Positions 7,903 to 17,335 of a stretch of DNA of 62,124 nucleotides are shown here, piece after piece. The DNA comes from an uncultured Pseudomonadota bacterium. Lineage in GTDB: Bacteria; Pseudomonadota; Gammaproteobacteria; Methylococcales; Methylomonadaceae. Below the pieces are notes generated by a model. The model had not been told where the DNA came from and ran no database searches. It worked only from the letters and a program-made list of their open reading frames with translations. Made by a program: the position numbers and the translations under genes. Numbering within the stretch: the stretch's first letter is position 1; the number at the start of each line of letters is the position of its first letter. Location: contig CAIYSZ010000046.1 of NCBI GenBank assembly GCA_903928965.1, positions 1-62,124 on the forward strand, in the 5' to 3' direction.

Positions 7903-8989
7903 TCAAAAAATGTCCGACAGTCCCGCAAACCGTCGCTTAGCAGTGTTTGCTCAAAACGCTTTATGTATTTCGTTATCGGTTTGGCTGTATATAGGCGGTT
8001 TTAGCTCGACGCAAGCCACCGAACCCGTGCCGGTTCGCACTAAAGCCTTAGCCGAACTGGCGATATTTCCCGAATCCGCAGCTCCCGCCACTGTCCTTAG
8101 TTTGAATAATTCACAGCTCGCTTCCCAAGTCGATGCCCTGGTGTTAGCTATTACGGCCCGAGTCGGCGATAGCGTCAAAGCTGGGACGACATTAATACAG
8201 CTTTCGTGCCGCGATTTTGAACTGGAACGAACTCGTTTGCAAGCCGAGCGGCAAGCCATTCAAGCTAAAATCGACTTGTCGCAATGGCAGGTAAAGCAAG
8301 CGGAAACGTTGGCACAGCAACAAACCTTGCCGGAAGAACAAGTACAGGAAAAACGTGCGCAATTGGCGGCATTGCGCGGTGATCTGGCGGCCCACTCGGC
8401 GCGAATAGAATCCACCGAGCAACAAATCAGCCACTGCACGGTAAAAGCGCCTTTTGCAGGTGTAGTGACAGAGCGTTTGGTTTCAGTCGGTCAGTTTGCC
8501 TCGCGCGGCGCCCCCGTCATCAGGCTGTTGGACATTAATAACCCGGAAGTATCGGCTCAGGTATCCAGCCGCGAAACGCAGGGTTTACTAAAAGCCGAAT
8601 CACTGGTATTCGAACATAACGGCGAACGTTATCCGCTGCATTTGCGCGCCGTGTTGCCAACCATCCGCCCCGAGACCGGCGCCCAGGAGGCAAGGCTGGA
8701 TTTTATGGATCGTAAAGCGGATACCGGAGCTGCTGGACGCCTAATTTGGCGCGATCGAACCCTGCATATTGCCGCCGAGTGGCTAGTGAAACGCGGCGAG
8801 CAATTGGGGGTGTTTTTTGAAAAAGACAACTTGGCGCATTTTCATCCATTACCCGACGCTTTAAACGGACTACCTGCTATCATCACACTTCCGACCGACA
8901 CACGTATCATTGTTTCCGGTCAATATAATTTACAAAACAATCAGCCGGTAACAGTGCGCAGCACAGAACAACAGACCGGGAAGCCCTGA
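7883..8989 (+). CDS. RND efflux periplasmic adaptor (membrane fusion protein)
   Basis: This 368-residue HlyD/AcrA-type adaptor links the inner-membrane pump to TolC. After an N-terminal hydrophobic segment (about 27-45) come the split lipoyl halves (around LVLAITARVGDSVKAGTTLIQLSC and CTVKAPFAGVVTERLVSVGQ), flanking a coiled-coil hairpin rich in Gln and Glu (about 110-185), then beta-barrel segments. The start may be ATG 7883 or ATG 7910; both overlap or closely follow the PepSY gene, so translation is probably coupled. It ends one base before the permease start. Placement inside a siderophore operon suggests the pump handles the siderophore itself. Confidence 0.88.
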   Translation: MTFDGYNQKMSDSPANRRLAVFAQNALCISLSVWLYIGGFSSTQATEPVPVRTKALAELAIFPESAAPATVLSLNNSQLASQVDALVLAITARVGDSVKAGTTLIQLSCRDFELERTRLQAERQAIQAKIDLSQWQVKQAETLAQQQTLPEEQVQEKRAQLAALRGDLAAHSARIESTEQQISHCTVKAPFAGVVTERLVSVGQFASRGAPVIRLLDINNPEVSAQVSSRETQGLLKAESLVFEHNGERYPLHLRAVLPTIRPETGAQEARLDFMDRKADTGAAGRLIWRDRTLHIAAEWLVKRGEQLGVFFEKDNLAHFHPLPDALNGLPAIITLPTDTRIIVSGQYNLQNNQPVTVRSTEQQTGKP

Positions 8990-8990
8990 T

Positions 8991-11900
8991 ATGTGGCTAA
9001 AGCAACTTTACGCCAATCATGTGCTGGCCAATCTCGCCTACTTTTTGGTGTTGATATTAGGCCTGTTGGCTTATCAGCAGCTGCCCCGTGAAAGTGCGCC
9101 AGACGATAACTTTAAAATTGTCCAAATATTAATTGCCTTGCCGGGCGCTTCAACTGAGGATGTTGAACATTTCTTGCTTAACCCTGTTGAACGGATGTTG
9201 CGAAGTAAAATCAAAAATATCAAACACGTTAACAGTGATGCGCAAAGCGGATTGGCAATCATCAATGTTTTTTTTCAGGACATGCAACAAGCGCTTTACG
9301 ACCGCCGGGTACTTGAACTGCGCCGTGAATTACAAAACCTGATGCAAAACCAGTTACCTAAGGAAGCGCAAGCCCCGGATATTTATGAATCCAACAGTCT
9401 CTCTCCTGACTCGTATAAAATTTTGGTCTACGGCCCCGGAGAAGATGAAAACTTCCGCAATCAAGCACGACAGGTGCAGCGTGACATACAACAGATTTCC
9501 GGTGTATCCCGCGCTGATACCATAGGCCTAGTTGATCCTGAACTCCATATCGTCTTTCATCCTGAACGCTTGGCGGGACTGGGAATCAGTCCAGGGGCCC
9601 TAGCCGATACCGTTAAAGCCTATTTTCGTGATATAGCCGCCGGCGCCGTCAAGGTCAATGATAGGGAGTGGCTGGTTCGCCTGACCGGCACCGACAATGC
9701 CGCGGAGAATTTAGCCGCTTTACCCATTATTAGCGTTAAAGGTTCGGTCAAACTAGGTGAATTGGCGGATATCACTCGCACCAGTAAAGCGGTTAAATTA
9801 GGCGCGCACTTTCGCGGCCAGCCCGCCGTGGTGATCATGCCTATGAAACAACCCGGCGCCAATACGCTGGTACTTATTGATCAGATCAAGGCGTATATAG
9901 AAAGCAGAAATCAACTTAGCGCCGCCACCGGCGTCCAACTATTTCTGTTAATCGATACTTCCACGCCAATACGTCAAGCGCTTTCCGTTATGGAACAACA
10001 TGCTTGGTCGGGAATGGTACTGGTATTGCTTGTCACTTGGCTATTGCTTGGAACCCGACTCGCATTATTGTCCACGCTGGCGGCGCCTTTCTCGCTGGCG
10101 GGTGTATTCATTATTTTGCAGGCAACGGGTCACTCATTAAACCTGAGCGTCCTGCTAGGCATCGTGATTGTGTTAGGCATGCTGGTGGATGATGCGGTGG
10201 TGGTCATTGAAGCCATTGATCAACATCTACGCCAGGGTTTTCAATCCTTGCAGGCTACGGTAACCGCGCTCAAGGAAGTCTGGCTACCGGTCACGACTTC
10301 TTCGCTGACCACGATCGCCGGCTTTTTGCCTTTGATGTTGGTAACTGGCTATTTAGGCTCAGTGATGGGCGTGGTGCCGCAAGTGGTTTGTCTGGCCTTA
10401 TTGATTAGTCTGATTCAGGCTTTATGGATTTTGCCCGCGCACGCCGTGGTCATGGTCAAAACTGAAAACGGCGCTTTATGGCGGGAAACCATGCGAAAAG
10501 TGCTGCAAAGAGGCTATGCGAAAGCATTGATCAAGGTTTTACGCAGGCCGAAACGTTCGCTATTAGTCATTGTGGTGGTTTTTGCTCTGCCTAGTTCCGC
10601 TCTTATGCTCGATTGGTTAAATTTTAGTTTTTTCCCCCAGGAGCCCAGTTACGGATTTTTCGTGAGTTTGGAGATGCCCAGTGGCACACCGTCCTATCGT
10701 ACGCTGGCAACTCTGGATGAAATCGAACGCCGAATTGTACCACTATTTAAACCTGGCGAATTGCGTGCCAGCATGGTGGAAAGCGGCATTATAGGTAAAG
10801 AAGGACATTTTTTATTCGGCCATCAATATGGGGACATTTGGTTTAGTTTAATACCGGGAGCTAGCCGTGATTCTGCAACGTTGATTCCGTTGGTAACGCC
10901 CTTACTGGCAGGTGTTTCCGGCCCGGTGGATGTCTGGGTGCAAGGAGAAAGTCACAACTCGGTCGGCAAACCGATCAATTTGCAAATTACCGGTCGTGAA
11001 GGAGCCGAACTGGACAATGCAATAGCGGAGTTACGAAAAATACTTTCTGAAATTGCCGGCGTTAACAACATTCGCATCAATATCATTCCAGGACTGTCTG
11101 AGCTAAAACTACGCATGGATAGCGAAGCCATTCAGCGCGCCGGACTCTCTCCGGAAACAGTGACCCGAACTGTACAATTACTGGCGGATGGCGAAAGCGT
11201 AGCCAGCTATGTTGACCAAGGCGAACCGGTTAACGTGCGTGTACGCGCCTATCAAAACAACGACCCGGACATCACCGCTTTATTGCGGCACACCGTTGCC
11301 CGCCCGGATGGCAGCGCCGTACCCCTTAGCCAACTCGTCATCGCCGAGCAACGCATAGGACCTGCGATCATTGATCATATCGACTTTCAACGGGTGCTGA
11401 CCCTGCAAGCCGAGCTCGACAAGGAACGGATGGATACTTTAGAAGCAAACCGGCTGATCAAGGAACGTTGGGAGCAAGTCCGTCATCTCTACCCTGATAT
11501 CAAAGTAAACTTCAGCGGCGAGATAGAAGAGATACAGGCTGGTCTCAGCCAGCTTTGGCAAAAATTTGTGCTGGGTTTAGGGCTGATTTTCCTGATTGTA
11601 GGCGCGCAATTCCGTAGCTACTTACTACCCCTGGTAGTATTGTTAAAAATCCCGATGGCGTTTTGCGGCGTGATTCTCGGTCTACTGATTTCCCACCAAT
11701 CCGTCAGTCTTTATACTTTGTACGGCGGCGTCGCCTTGGCGGGCATCGCGGTGAATTCAGCGATACTGATGTTCTCCGCGGCGCATGACCGGTTGAACTC
11801 CGGCATGAGTGTGGTGCACGCCACCGTATCCGCGGCCCGCCGGCGCCTGTTACCGATTTTGATTACCTCCCTGACCACCCTGGTTGGTTTATTGCCCTTA

Positions 11901-12053
11901 GCCCTAGCGGGTGATGAATCCTCCACCATGTGGCGACCGGTGGCGACCGCGATCGTCTGGGGCGTAGGATTTTCGACCCTACTCACCTTGTTCATGATGC
12001 CCTTGCTCTACAGATTGGCGATGGGTTGGACAGCAAGAACCCAAGCATTATGA
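8991..12053 (+). CDS. RND-family efflux transporter permease (AcrB/MexB superfamily)
   Basis: The product has 1020 residues, the usual RND permease length, with the duplicated layout of TM1, a large periplasmic loop, TM2-6, then a second copy. The proton-relay motif GMLVDDAVVVIEAIDQH in TM4 carries the paired Asp residues. The N-terminus LKQLYANHVLANLAYFLV is typical of TM1, and the second half has IFLIVGAQFRSYLLPLVVLL and later NSAILMF. It uses the proton gradient to drive substrate from periplasm or inner leaflet out through TolC. The stop overlaps the TolC start as ATGA. Sequence does not define a substrate; the operon points to a siderophore or metal ligand. Confidence 0.92.
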   Translation: MWLKQLYANHVLANLAYFLVLILGLLAYQQLPRESAPDDNFKIVQILIALPGASTEDVEHFLLNPVERMLRSKIKNIKHVNSDAQSGLAIINVFFQDMQQALYDRRVLELRRELQNLMQNQLPKEAQAPDIYESNSLSPDSYKILVYGPGEDENFRNQARQVQRDIQQISGVSRADTIGLVDPELHIVFHPERLAGLGISPGALADTVKAYFRDIAAGAVKVNDREWLVRLTGTDNAAENLAALPIISVKGSVKLGELADITRTSKAVKLGAHFRGQPAVVIMPMKQPGANTLVLIDQIKAYIESRNQLSAATGVQLFLLIDTSTPIRQALSVMEQHAWSGMVLVLLVTWLLLGTRLALLSTLAAPFSLAGVFIILQATGHSLNLSVLLGIVIVLGMLVDDAVVVIEAIDQHLRQGFQSLQATVTALKEVWLPVTTSSLTTIAGFLPLMLVTGYLGSVMGVVPQVVCLALLISLIQALWILPAHAVVMVKTENGALWRETMRKVLQRGYAKALIKVLRRPKRSLLVIVVVFALPSSALMLDWLNFSFFPQEPSYGFFVSLEMPSGTPSYRTLATLDEIERRIVPLFKPGELRASMVESGIIGKEGHFLFGHQYGDIWFSLIPGASRDSATLIPLVTPLLAGVSGPVDVWVQGESHNSVGKPINLQITGREGAELDNAIAELRKILSEIAGVNNIRINIIPGLSELKLRMDSEAIQRAGLSPETVTRTVQLLADGESVASYVDQGEPVNVRVRAYQNNDPDITALLRHTVARPDGSAVPLSQLVIAEQRIGPAIIDHIDFQRVLTLQAELDKERMDTLEANRLIKERWEQVRHLYPDIKVNFSGEIEEIQAGLSQLWQKFVLGLGLIFLIVGAQFRSYLLPLVVLLKIPMAFCGVILGLLISHQSVSLYTLYGGVALAGIAVNSAILMFSAAHDRLNSGMSVVHATVSAARRRLLPILITSLTTLVGLLPLALAGDESSTMWRPVATAIVWGVGFSTLLTLFMMPLLYRLAMGWTARTQAL

Positions 12054-13435
12054 AACGCTTGATGAATACTGTATTCCTATTCAGTCAGCTTATTTCGCCG
12101 CATGGTATTCATGCCGAGGATTTACTGGCTGTTTACCGGGAAGCCTTACAAGACAACCCGCAATTGGAACAGGCAAGAGAAGGATTTGAAGCCGTTATGG
12201 AAGGCCAATCGCAAGCCAACGCCGCATTATTTTTACCGGAAGCGAATTTAAGCGCCAACGTCAGCCGGGATTTTCAAAATGTGCAAGTTTCTGGTGGGGG
12301 TGTGGGCGCCAGTGGTTATAGCGCGTTTTATAGTAGCTTTTATAACCTATCCATCACCCAACCCCTACTTCATTATGATCGCTGGCTTGCTGTCGATCAG
12401 GCCGATAGCCGTCTGGCCCAAGCCGAGGCAGAGACCACCAACACTGAAATTGCCCTGATGCTAAAAGTCGCCGAACGCTACTTCGATGTTCTCGCCGCCG
12501 AAGATAATCTGGAATTTGCCAAGGCGCGGCAACAATCCCTGGAACGTCGGCTGACCGAAACCCGTCAACGCCAGGCAGTCGGTTATCTGGCTTTAACCGA
12601 TGTGCAAGAAGCCCAATCCGGTTATGACAGCGCCGTTGCCGACGCCATTGCCGCCGATCATCAACTGCAAGATGCGCATGAGGCTTTACGGGAAGTCAGT
12701 GGCGCCCGGCAAGATCATCTGGCTAGACTGACGGCTGACATTCCACTCACCCCCCCGGATCCGGCCGATGAACAACGCTGGATCGAGCTGGCCTTAACCC
12801 AAAATATGGGCTTACTGGCCAATGAAAAAGCCGTGCAAGTCGCAAAAGACGAAATCCAAAGATTGGCCGCCGGGCATCTGCCCACCTTGGACGCGGTTGG
12901 CAGTCATGTCTATACCACAACCGGCGGTCGCTTCGGCGCCGCCGACATTGAAGATAATATCCTCGGTCTAAACCTCAACGTCCCGCTTTATCAGGGCGGC
13001 CGGATCAGCTCCAAAACCCGCGAAGCCGAACATCATTACCGACAGGCCATCGCCTCGCTCAACGAACAAAAGCGCGCCGTGCATCGCGCGGCCAACAAAG
13101 CCTATTTGGGGGTAGTGGCTGGCATCAGCCGGGTCAAAGCCTTGCAACAAGCCCTGAAGTCGAGTGAAACCGGACTGGCGGCGACCCAAGCGGGTTTCAA
13201 TGCCGGGCGGCGCACGGCGCTCGACATCATTGTCGCCGAACATCAGCTGTTGGGAGCGCAGCGAGATTATGCACGGTCACGTTACGATTATCTGCTCGAC
13301 ACCTTAAGACTGAAACAAGCAGTAGGCACTTTATCACCTCAAGATCTAGGGCAAATCAATAGCTGGCTGAAGCCGGACAGCCATAGCGATAGCCATCCTG
13401 TATCGCGGAATAAAAATAAATATGATGAACAATAG
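12050..13435 (+). CDS. TolC-family outer-membrane efflux protein
   Basis: This 461-residue protein starts at ATG 12050, which overlaps the permease stop, and has a signal peptide (about 1-22, MKRLMNTVFLFSQLISPHGI). The frame is open to 11930, but that stretch lies inside the permease gene. Two OEP repeats rich in Ala, Gln and Glu form the coiled-coil tunnel, for example YREALQDNPQLEQAREGFEA and LNLNVPLYQGGRISSKTREA. There is no lipobox, unlike the two NodT-type proteins elsewhere in the window. It completes the tripartite pump with the two preceding genes. Confidence 0.9.
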   Translation: MKRLMNTVFLFSQLISPHGIHAEDLLAVYREALQDNPQLEQAREGFEAVMEGQSQANAALFLPEANLSANVSRDFQNVQVSGGGVGASGYSAFYSSFYNLSITQPLLHYDRWLAVDQADSRLAQAEAETTNTEIALMLKVAERYFDVLAAEDNLEFAKARQQSLERRLTETRQRQAVGYLALTDVQEAQSGYDSAVADAIAADHQLQDAHEALREVSGARQDHLARLTADIPLTPPDPADEQRWIELALTQNMGLLANEKAVQVAKDEIQRLAAGHLPTLDAVGSHVYTTTGGRFGAADIEDNILGLNLNVPLYQGGRISSKTREAEHHYRQAIASLNEQKRAVHRAANKAYLGVVAGISRVKALQQALKSSETGLAATQAGFNAGRRTALDIIVAEHQLLGAQRDYARSRYDYLLDTLRLKQAVGTLSPQDLGQINSWLKPDSHSDSHPVSRNKNKYDEQ

Positions 13436-14216
13436 TATGTTTCAGTCGATCATCCATTACCGTTTTGCGCGGATGCGTTTTGTTTCGGAGTTGAGTTTGC
13501 CCGAAAACGCGAATGCGCCTTTGCCTTTATCAGCCAGCCGCCGTCAGTATCAACGTCCCTTGGCGATCACGCTATCGGTTTTATTAGCAGCCGTGCTGCA
13601 TGGCGGTCTGTTGTTCTGGTATGTCAACCGTCCGGCGCCCTTGCCATTTTCCGCTGCCGCGCCATTGCCGATGATCGATATGGTCCTCTCCGCGCCTGCC
13701 ACGCCTCCCGTGAACCAGCCAATCGCGCCGCCGACCCCTTTGCCGCCCAAGGAGGTAAAAAAGCCCGATCCCCAGCCGCTGAAAAAACCCAAGCCTAAAC
13801 CTAAACCGCTGCCTTCGGAAACCAAGGTGAAACAGGTTGAAGTGCAAAAGGACGAACCGGACAGCGCTCCTCCAACATCATCGGCGCCGCCGACCGACAA
13901 TCATGAGCGGGCGGCCGCGCCACGTAATGACACTTATACGCCCGCCAATTCGGACGCCAATTATCTAAGCAACCCTAAACCAGTCTATCCCATGACAGCG
14001 AGGCAAAGGCACTGGGAAGGTTTGGTGTTGCTGAGAGTGTATGTCACCGCTGACGGTCATGCCGCTGAAGTGCTTGTGCAACGCTCTAGCGGTCACGAGG
14101 CACTTGATGAATCCGCCGTGGAAGCGGTGAAAAACTGGCGCTTTGTGCCGGCCAAACGCGGTGACTTTGCCGAAGCCAGTTGGGCCAGCGTACCGATAGA
14201 ATTTGAGCTTGAATGA
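13422..14216 (+). CDS. TonB energy transducer
   Basis: This 264-residue protein has the TonB plan. A membrane anchor lies at about 48-66 (LAITLSVLLAAVLHGGLLFW), a Pro/Lys-rich periplasmic spacer at about 95-145 (PPTPLPPKEVKKPDPQPLKK), and a C-terminal domain from about 175 with YPMTARQRHWEGLVLLRVYV and SGHEALDESAVEAVKNWRF. The cytoplasmic leader before the anchor is long for TonB, and later starts (13425 or 13437) are possible. The gene overlaps tolC by 14 bases. Together with exbB and exbD downstream it would energise the receptor at 4108 and perhaps BtuB. Confidence 0.92.
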   Translation: MMNNSMFQSIIHYRFARMRFVSELSLPENANAPLPLSASRRQYQRPLAITLSVLLAAVLHGGLLFWYVNRPAPLPFSAAAPLPMIDMVLSAPATPPVNQPIAPPTPLPPKEVKKPDPQPLKKPKPKPKPLPSETKVKQVEVQKDEPDSAPPTSSAPPTDNHERAAAPRNDTYTPANSDANYLSNPKPVYPMTARQRHWEGLVLLRVYVTADGHAAEVLVQRSSGHEALDESAVEAVKNWRFVPAKRGDFAEASWASVPIEFELE

Positions 14217-14278
14217 TTTTCCCATAATGTTATCCCGGATTTCCGCCTCCTACCCTATCCAGAGAAACAAGGATGTTG

Positions 14279-14309
14279 CATCGCCCGGATTAGGTTAATC
14301 CGGGCGATG
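14279..14309. repeat. Perfect REP-like palindrome between tonB and exbB
   Basis: A 14-base perfect stem, CATCGCCCGGATTA paired with TAATCCGGGCGATG, encloses a three-base GGT loop. There is no T-run after it, so it is not a classical terminator. The CCCGGATTA core is widespread in REP-type repeats of gammaproteobacteria. Inside a transcript it could stabilise upstream tonB mRNA or lower exbBD expression. Confidence 0.8.
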
Positions 14310-14388
14310 ACAAGGAATAAGCCAGATAGCCATAAATAGTAAAAAACTGTATGAATAAAACTAAAACAATAACACTAAGGAGCCACTC

Positions 14389-15090
14389 TTGAATTTTTCC
14401 GAAACCACTATTGTTGACGGCACGCTGTGCATGCTCGGCTGTTTTTCGCTGGTGACCTGGAGCGTTATTATCTTGAAAGCAGGCGAAATGGCGCTGAACA
14501 GATATCGCAATCGAAAAGTCATTAAACACTTTACCGATATTAACCAGATGGTCACGCTGGCCCAATCTGACATTGAGACTGATAAAAGCCTGACTACTCA
14601 GGCCGGTCGGATATTATTGGTCGGCAGTCAGACCTATGCCCGAGCCAAGAATCTAGCCAAGACCAATACCCTGGAACACCATGCCGCCTGGCATGAATTG
14701 ATCGAACGAGGCTTACGTCAGCAATTACAGAAGGAGAAAGCCTTGATGGAATCCGGATTGGGCTGGCTGGCCAGCATAGGCAGCACCGCACCTTTTATTG
14801 GCTTGTTCGGCACCGTGTGGGGCATCATGCATGCCCTCAAGGACATTAGCGCCCAACGCAACGCCAGCCTGGATGTGGTAGCAGGCCCCATCGGCGAAGC
14901 CTTGATAGCCACCGCATTGGGTATCGCGGTGGCGATTCCGGCGGTGATTGCTTATAACTTTTTTCTACGTCAAAACCGCGCCGCCATCGCCAAACTGGAA
15001 CATTTGGCCACAGATTATTTGCGCGGTTGCATTGAAAACGACTTAACCCAAGCCACGGAGAACAAACATGTCCATACAACTCCCCAATGA
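14389..15090 (+). CDS. exbB: ExbB proton-channel subunit (MotA/TolQ/ExbB family)
   Basis: This 233-residue inner-membrane protein has a first helix near residues 5-25 and two later helices (about 120-145 and 165-190: GLGWLASIGSTAPFIGLFGT and IGEALIATALGIAVAIPAVI). These two segments are the signature of ExbB/TolQ channels. The start is a TTG preceded by AAGGAG with eight bases of spacing. It forms the proton channel that powers TonB. A 172-base gap with a REP-like hairpin separates it from tonB, so expression may be partly uncoupled. It overlaps exbD by 23 bases. Linkage to tonB favours ExbB over TolQ. Confidence 0.92.
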   Translation: MNFSETTIVDGTLCMLGCFSLVTWSVIILKAGEMALNRYRNRKVIKHFTDINQMVTLAQSDIETDKSLTTQAGRILLVGSQTYARAKNLAKTNTLEHHAAWHELIERGLRQQLQKEKALMESGLGWLASIGSTAPFIGLFGTVWGIMHALKDISAQRNASLDVVAGPIGEALIATALGIAVAIPAVIAYNFFLRQNRAAIAKLEHLATDYLRGCIENDLTQATENKHVHTTPQ

Positions 15091-15478
15091 TGACGAAAAC
15101 AGCGAAATGAGCGAAATCAATGTCACGCCGCTAGTGGACGTGATGCTGGTGCTACTGGTGGTGTTTATCGTCACCACACCGCTACTGACCCAGGTGGTGC
15201 GCGTCAAACTACCGAAAACCGAACAGACCGAACCGGCGCCGGATAAGCATGTTGCTATTCTAAGCATCAACGCACTAGGCGAACCGCAACTTGACGACAA
15301 GCCAGTGCCGTTGGCATCCTTGGAAACGGAACTCAAGGCGCTACAGGAACGCGATCCCGACATCAGCATTCAACTGCAAGCGGATAAAGCGGCCGTGTTT
15401 GAATCGGTCGCCAAGGTGATGGCGAGCGCTCAGCGCTCAGGGGTCGGCAAGTTGTCGTTTGTGACGCTTGAGGAATAA
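15068..15478 (+). CDS. exbD: ExbD/TolR-family biopolymer transport protein
   Basis: The 136-residue protein has a single N-terminal membrane helix carrying the family's key Asp in EINVTPLVDVMLVLLVVFIV, followed by a periplasmic domain (about 45-136). It is the partner of ExbB in harvesting the proton gradient for TonB. Its start lies within the exbB end, so translation is coupled. It is the last gene of the siderophore operon; the next 360 bases are non-coding and mark the end of the AT-richer block. Confidence 0.92.
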   Translation: MSIQLPNDDENSEMSEINVTPLVDVMLVLLVVFIVTTPLLTQVVRVKLPKTEQTEPAPDKHVAILSINALGEPQLDDKPVPLASLETELKALQERDPDISIQLQADKAAVFESVAKVMASAQRSGVGKLSFVTLEE

Positions 15479-15510
15479 ATCAGACTTACTAATAAATCAG
15501 ACTTACTAAT
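15477..15510 (+). repeat. Two tandem copies of a 17-base unit after exbD
   Basis: AAATCAGACTTACTAAT is repeated exactly twice without spacer, and the first copy begins in the exbD stop codon. Exact identity suggests a recent slippage event or the scar of an excised element. Confidence 0.85.
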
Positions 15511-15844
15511 TGTTCTTTCGCCTATTCTTAAACGCTGAAAATCTTGGAAGCGGAGCGAAGCGAAGATTTTTAGTCCCCGATAGCCGTAGCGCCGGGCGGG
15601 TTTTCAAAGAAAACCTGCAAGGCATCGCGAAACGGCGTCAAGTCATTTGGAGCCTATGTTTCGACCCCTTGTTGGGTCGAAACGAGGCGACTAGGACAAA
15701 TCGAAGCCGCCGGAGGCATGGGTGGTCGCGTCATTTTTGCCGCTTTTTGGAGCTGGGAGGCTCCTAAAAAGACGCCCTCTGTATGCAAGAAAAAACCTAA
15801 TGTCCAGGTAGTTGACCTCTGTAATGGCCGCCAGCTTATTAACA
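15479..15844. other. Non-coding junk region with tandem repeat and hairpins
   Basis: No gene is recognisable. A 17-base unit AAATCAGACTTACTAAT occurs twice in tandem (15477-15510), overlapping the exbD stop. A perfect 10-base stem GTTTCGACCC/GGGTCGAAAC with a six-base loop lies at 15658-15683. A second hairpin, CTTTTT-GGAGC/GCTCC-(T)-AAAAAG, lies at 15743-15771. Base use changes from AT-richer to GC-rich across this gap. It looks like an intergenic repeat or decayed mobile DNA. Confidence 0.5.
15658..15683. repeat. Inverted repeat GTTTCGACCC/GGGTCGAAAC
   Basis: A perfect 10-base stem with loop CTTGTT sits in the non-coding region between the converging exbD and cobQ genes. No T-run follows on either strand, so a terminator role is weak. 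Confidence 0.7.
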
Positions 15845-17335
15845 TTACCGCCCGGCGGCAAACTCGCGCCAAGCCCGCTGCAAAGCGGCAAAATCAAAAT
15901 GCCGTTCCAACGCATCGGCCAAGACCTCAAATCCTGCTTCCCGCCGCGCCTGCATATCCACCGCCGCGCCATCCCGCAAGCCGGCCCAGTCAAGAATAGC
16001 GTCGCACGCTTCCGGCAAATCGAACATGCCGTGCAAATAAGCGCCGGCGATTTGTCCATCCGCGGACATCGCGCCATCCGGGCCCTGTCGCAATACAAAC
16101 ATCGGCCGCCGCAAGGCAGGCCCGTAACTATGCCCCTTATGAATCTCATAACCCGCCACCTTGGCGGTTCCCCAATTAAACTTGCCGGCATTTTGACGCG
16201 TGATTTTCTCCCGCCGCATGACGGTTTCCATTTCCAGCAAACCCAATCCCTTACTAAACACCTGTTCGCTTTCCATGCCGTCGGGGTCCAGCACCGCTTG
16301 GCCCAACATCTGAAAACCGCCGCAAACCCCCAACAACTTTCCGCCGTAACGTAAATGCCGCACAATCTCCGGCTCGAACCCATGCTCGCGCAAATAGGCC
16401 AAATCCCGCGCCACCGTTTTACTGCCGGGCAGCACCAGCAAATCCGCACCGCGCAACTCTTCCGCCGCGCGCGCAAAACGTACGGTTACTTGAGGGTGCA
16501 ATTGCAAAGGATCGAAATCGGTATGATTGCTAAACCCCGGCAGCACCGGCGTCACCACCCTGAACGGGCGATCCGCCGCCATTGGCCGTTGTATCAACGC
16601 ATCTTCCGCCTCCAGAAACAAATCCGGCAAAAACGGCAGCACCGCCAGCACCGGTTTGCCGGTGCGCCGCGCCAACCAGTCCACACCCGGTTGCAGCAAA
16701 GCAATATCACCGCGAAACTTATTGATGACAAAACCGATGACACGCCGTTGCTCGCTGGCGCTCAGCAATTCCAAGGTGCCGACGATATGCGCGAACACAC
16801 CGCCGCGGTCGATATCGGCGATTAAAATCACCGGGCAATCCACCGCCTCGGCAAAGCCCATGTTAGCGATGTCGCCCTCGCGCAAATTAATTTCCGCGGG
16901 GCTCCCAGCCCCTTCCACAATCACGGTCTCATACACCGCCGTTAATCGCCGCCAAGACTCAAGTACTGCCTGCATCGCTTGAGGCTTGTAAGCGTGAAAT
17001 TCTTGCGCCGAGAGCCGGCCCAGCATTTTGCCCTGTACAATCACCTGTGCGTCGCTGTCCCGGTGCGGCTTCAACAACACCGGATTCATATCGTTCAGCG
17101 GCGGCAAACCGCAAGCCGCGGCCTGCACCGCCTGCGCGCGGCCGATTTCGCCGCCGTCCGCGGTCACCGCGCTATTCAAAGCCATGTTTTGCGGCTTAAA
17201 CGGCGCCACTTTGACCCCTTGCCGCTGCAAATAACGGCACAAAGCCGTCACCAAGGCGCTTTTCCCGGCATCGGAAGTCGTGCCTTGCACCATCAACGCC
17301 GGCGGCCATGCGGCCATGGTTTCACCGGTTGACAT
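15845..17335 (-). CDS. cobQ: Cobyric acid synthase
   Basis: This glutamine-dependent enzyme amidates adenosylcobyrinic acid a,c-diamide at four side chains in cobalamin synthesis. The N-terminal half is an ATP-binding domain, beginning with [20 protein letters not shown] and then [20 protein letters not shown]. The C-terminal half is a type 1 glutamine amidotransferase whose nucleophile is the Cys in [11 protein letters not shown]. About 496 residues is normal. I prefer the start at 17335, 14 bases inside the end of the preceding phosphatase gene, though the frame is open to 17359. It is the last gene of the riboswitch-headed run. Confidence 0.93.
   Translation of the reverse strand: MSTGETMAAWPPALMVQGTTSDAGKSALVTALCRYLQRQGVKVAPFKPQNMALNSAVTADGGEIGRAQAVQAAACGLPPLNDMNPVLLKPHRDSDAQVIVQGKMLGRLSAQEFHAYKPQAMQAVLESWRRLTAVYETVIVEGAGSPAEINLREGDIANMGFAEAVDCPVILIADIDRGGVFAHIVGTLELLSASEQRRVIGFVINKFRGDIALLQPGVDWLARRTGKPVLAVLPFLPDLFLEAEDALIQRPMAADRPFRVVTPVLPGFSNHTDFDPLQLHPQVTVRFARAAEELRGADLLVLPGSKTVARDLAYLREHGFEPEIVRHLRYGGKLLGVCGGFQMLGQAVLDPDGMESEQVFSKGLGLLEMETVMRREKITRQNAGKFNWGTAKVAGYEIHKGHSYGPALRRPMFVLRQGPDGAMSADGQIAGAYLHGMFDLPEACDAILDWAGLRDGAAVDMQARREAGFEVLADALERHFDFAALQRAWREFAAGR

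Noticed and set aside
14389..15478. Annotation of the pair as TolQ/TolR
   Set aside because: There is no tolA, tolB or pal nearby; the pair follows tonB in a receptor operon, which favours ExbB/ExbD.
15691..16476. A 261-codon minus-strand ORF overlapping the end of cobQ
   Set aside because: It is a frame shadow of the GC-rich cobQ gene with Arg/Cys/Trp-rich composition, extended into non-coding DNA.
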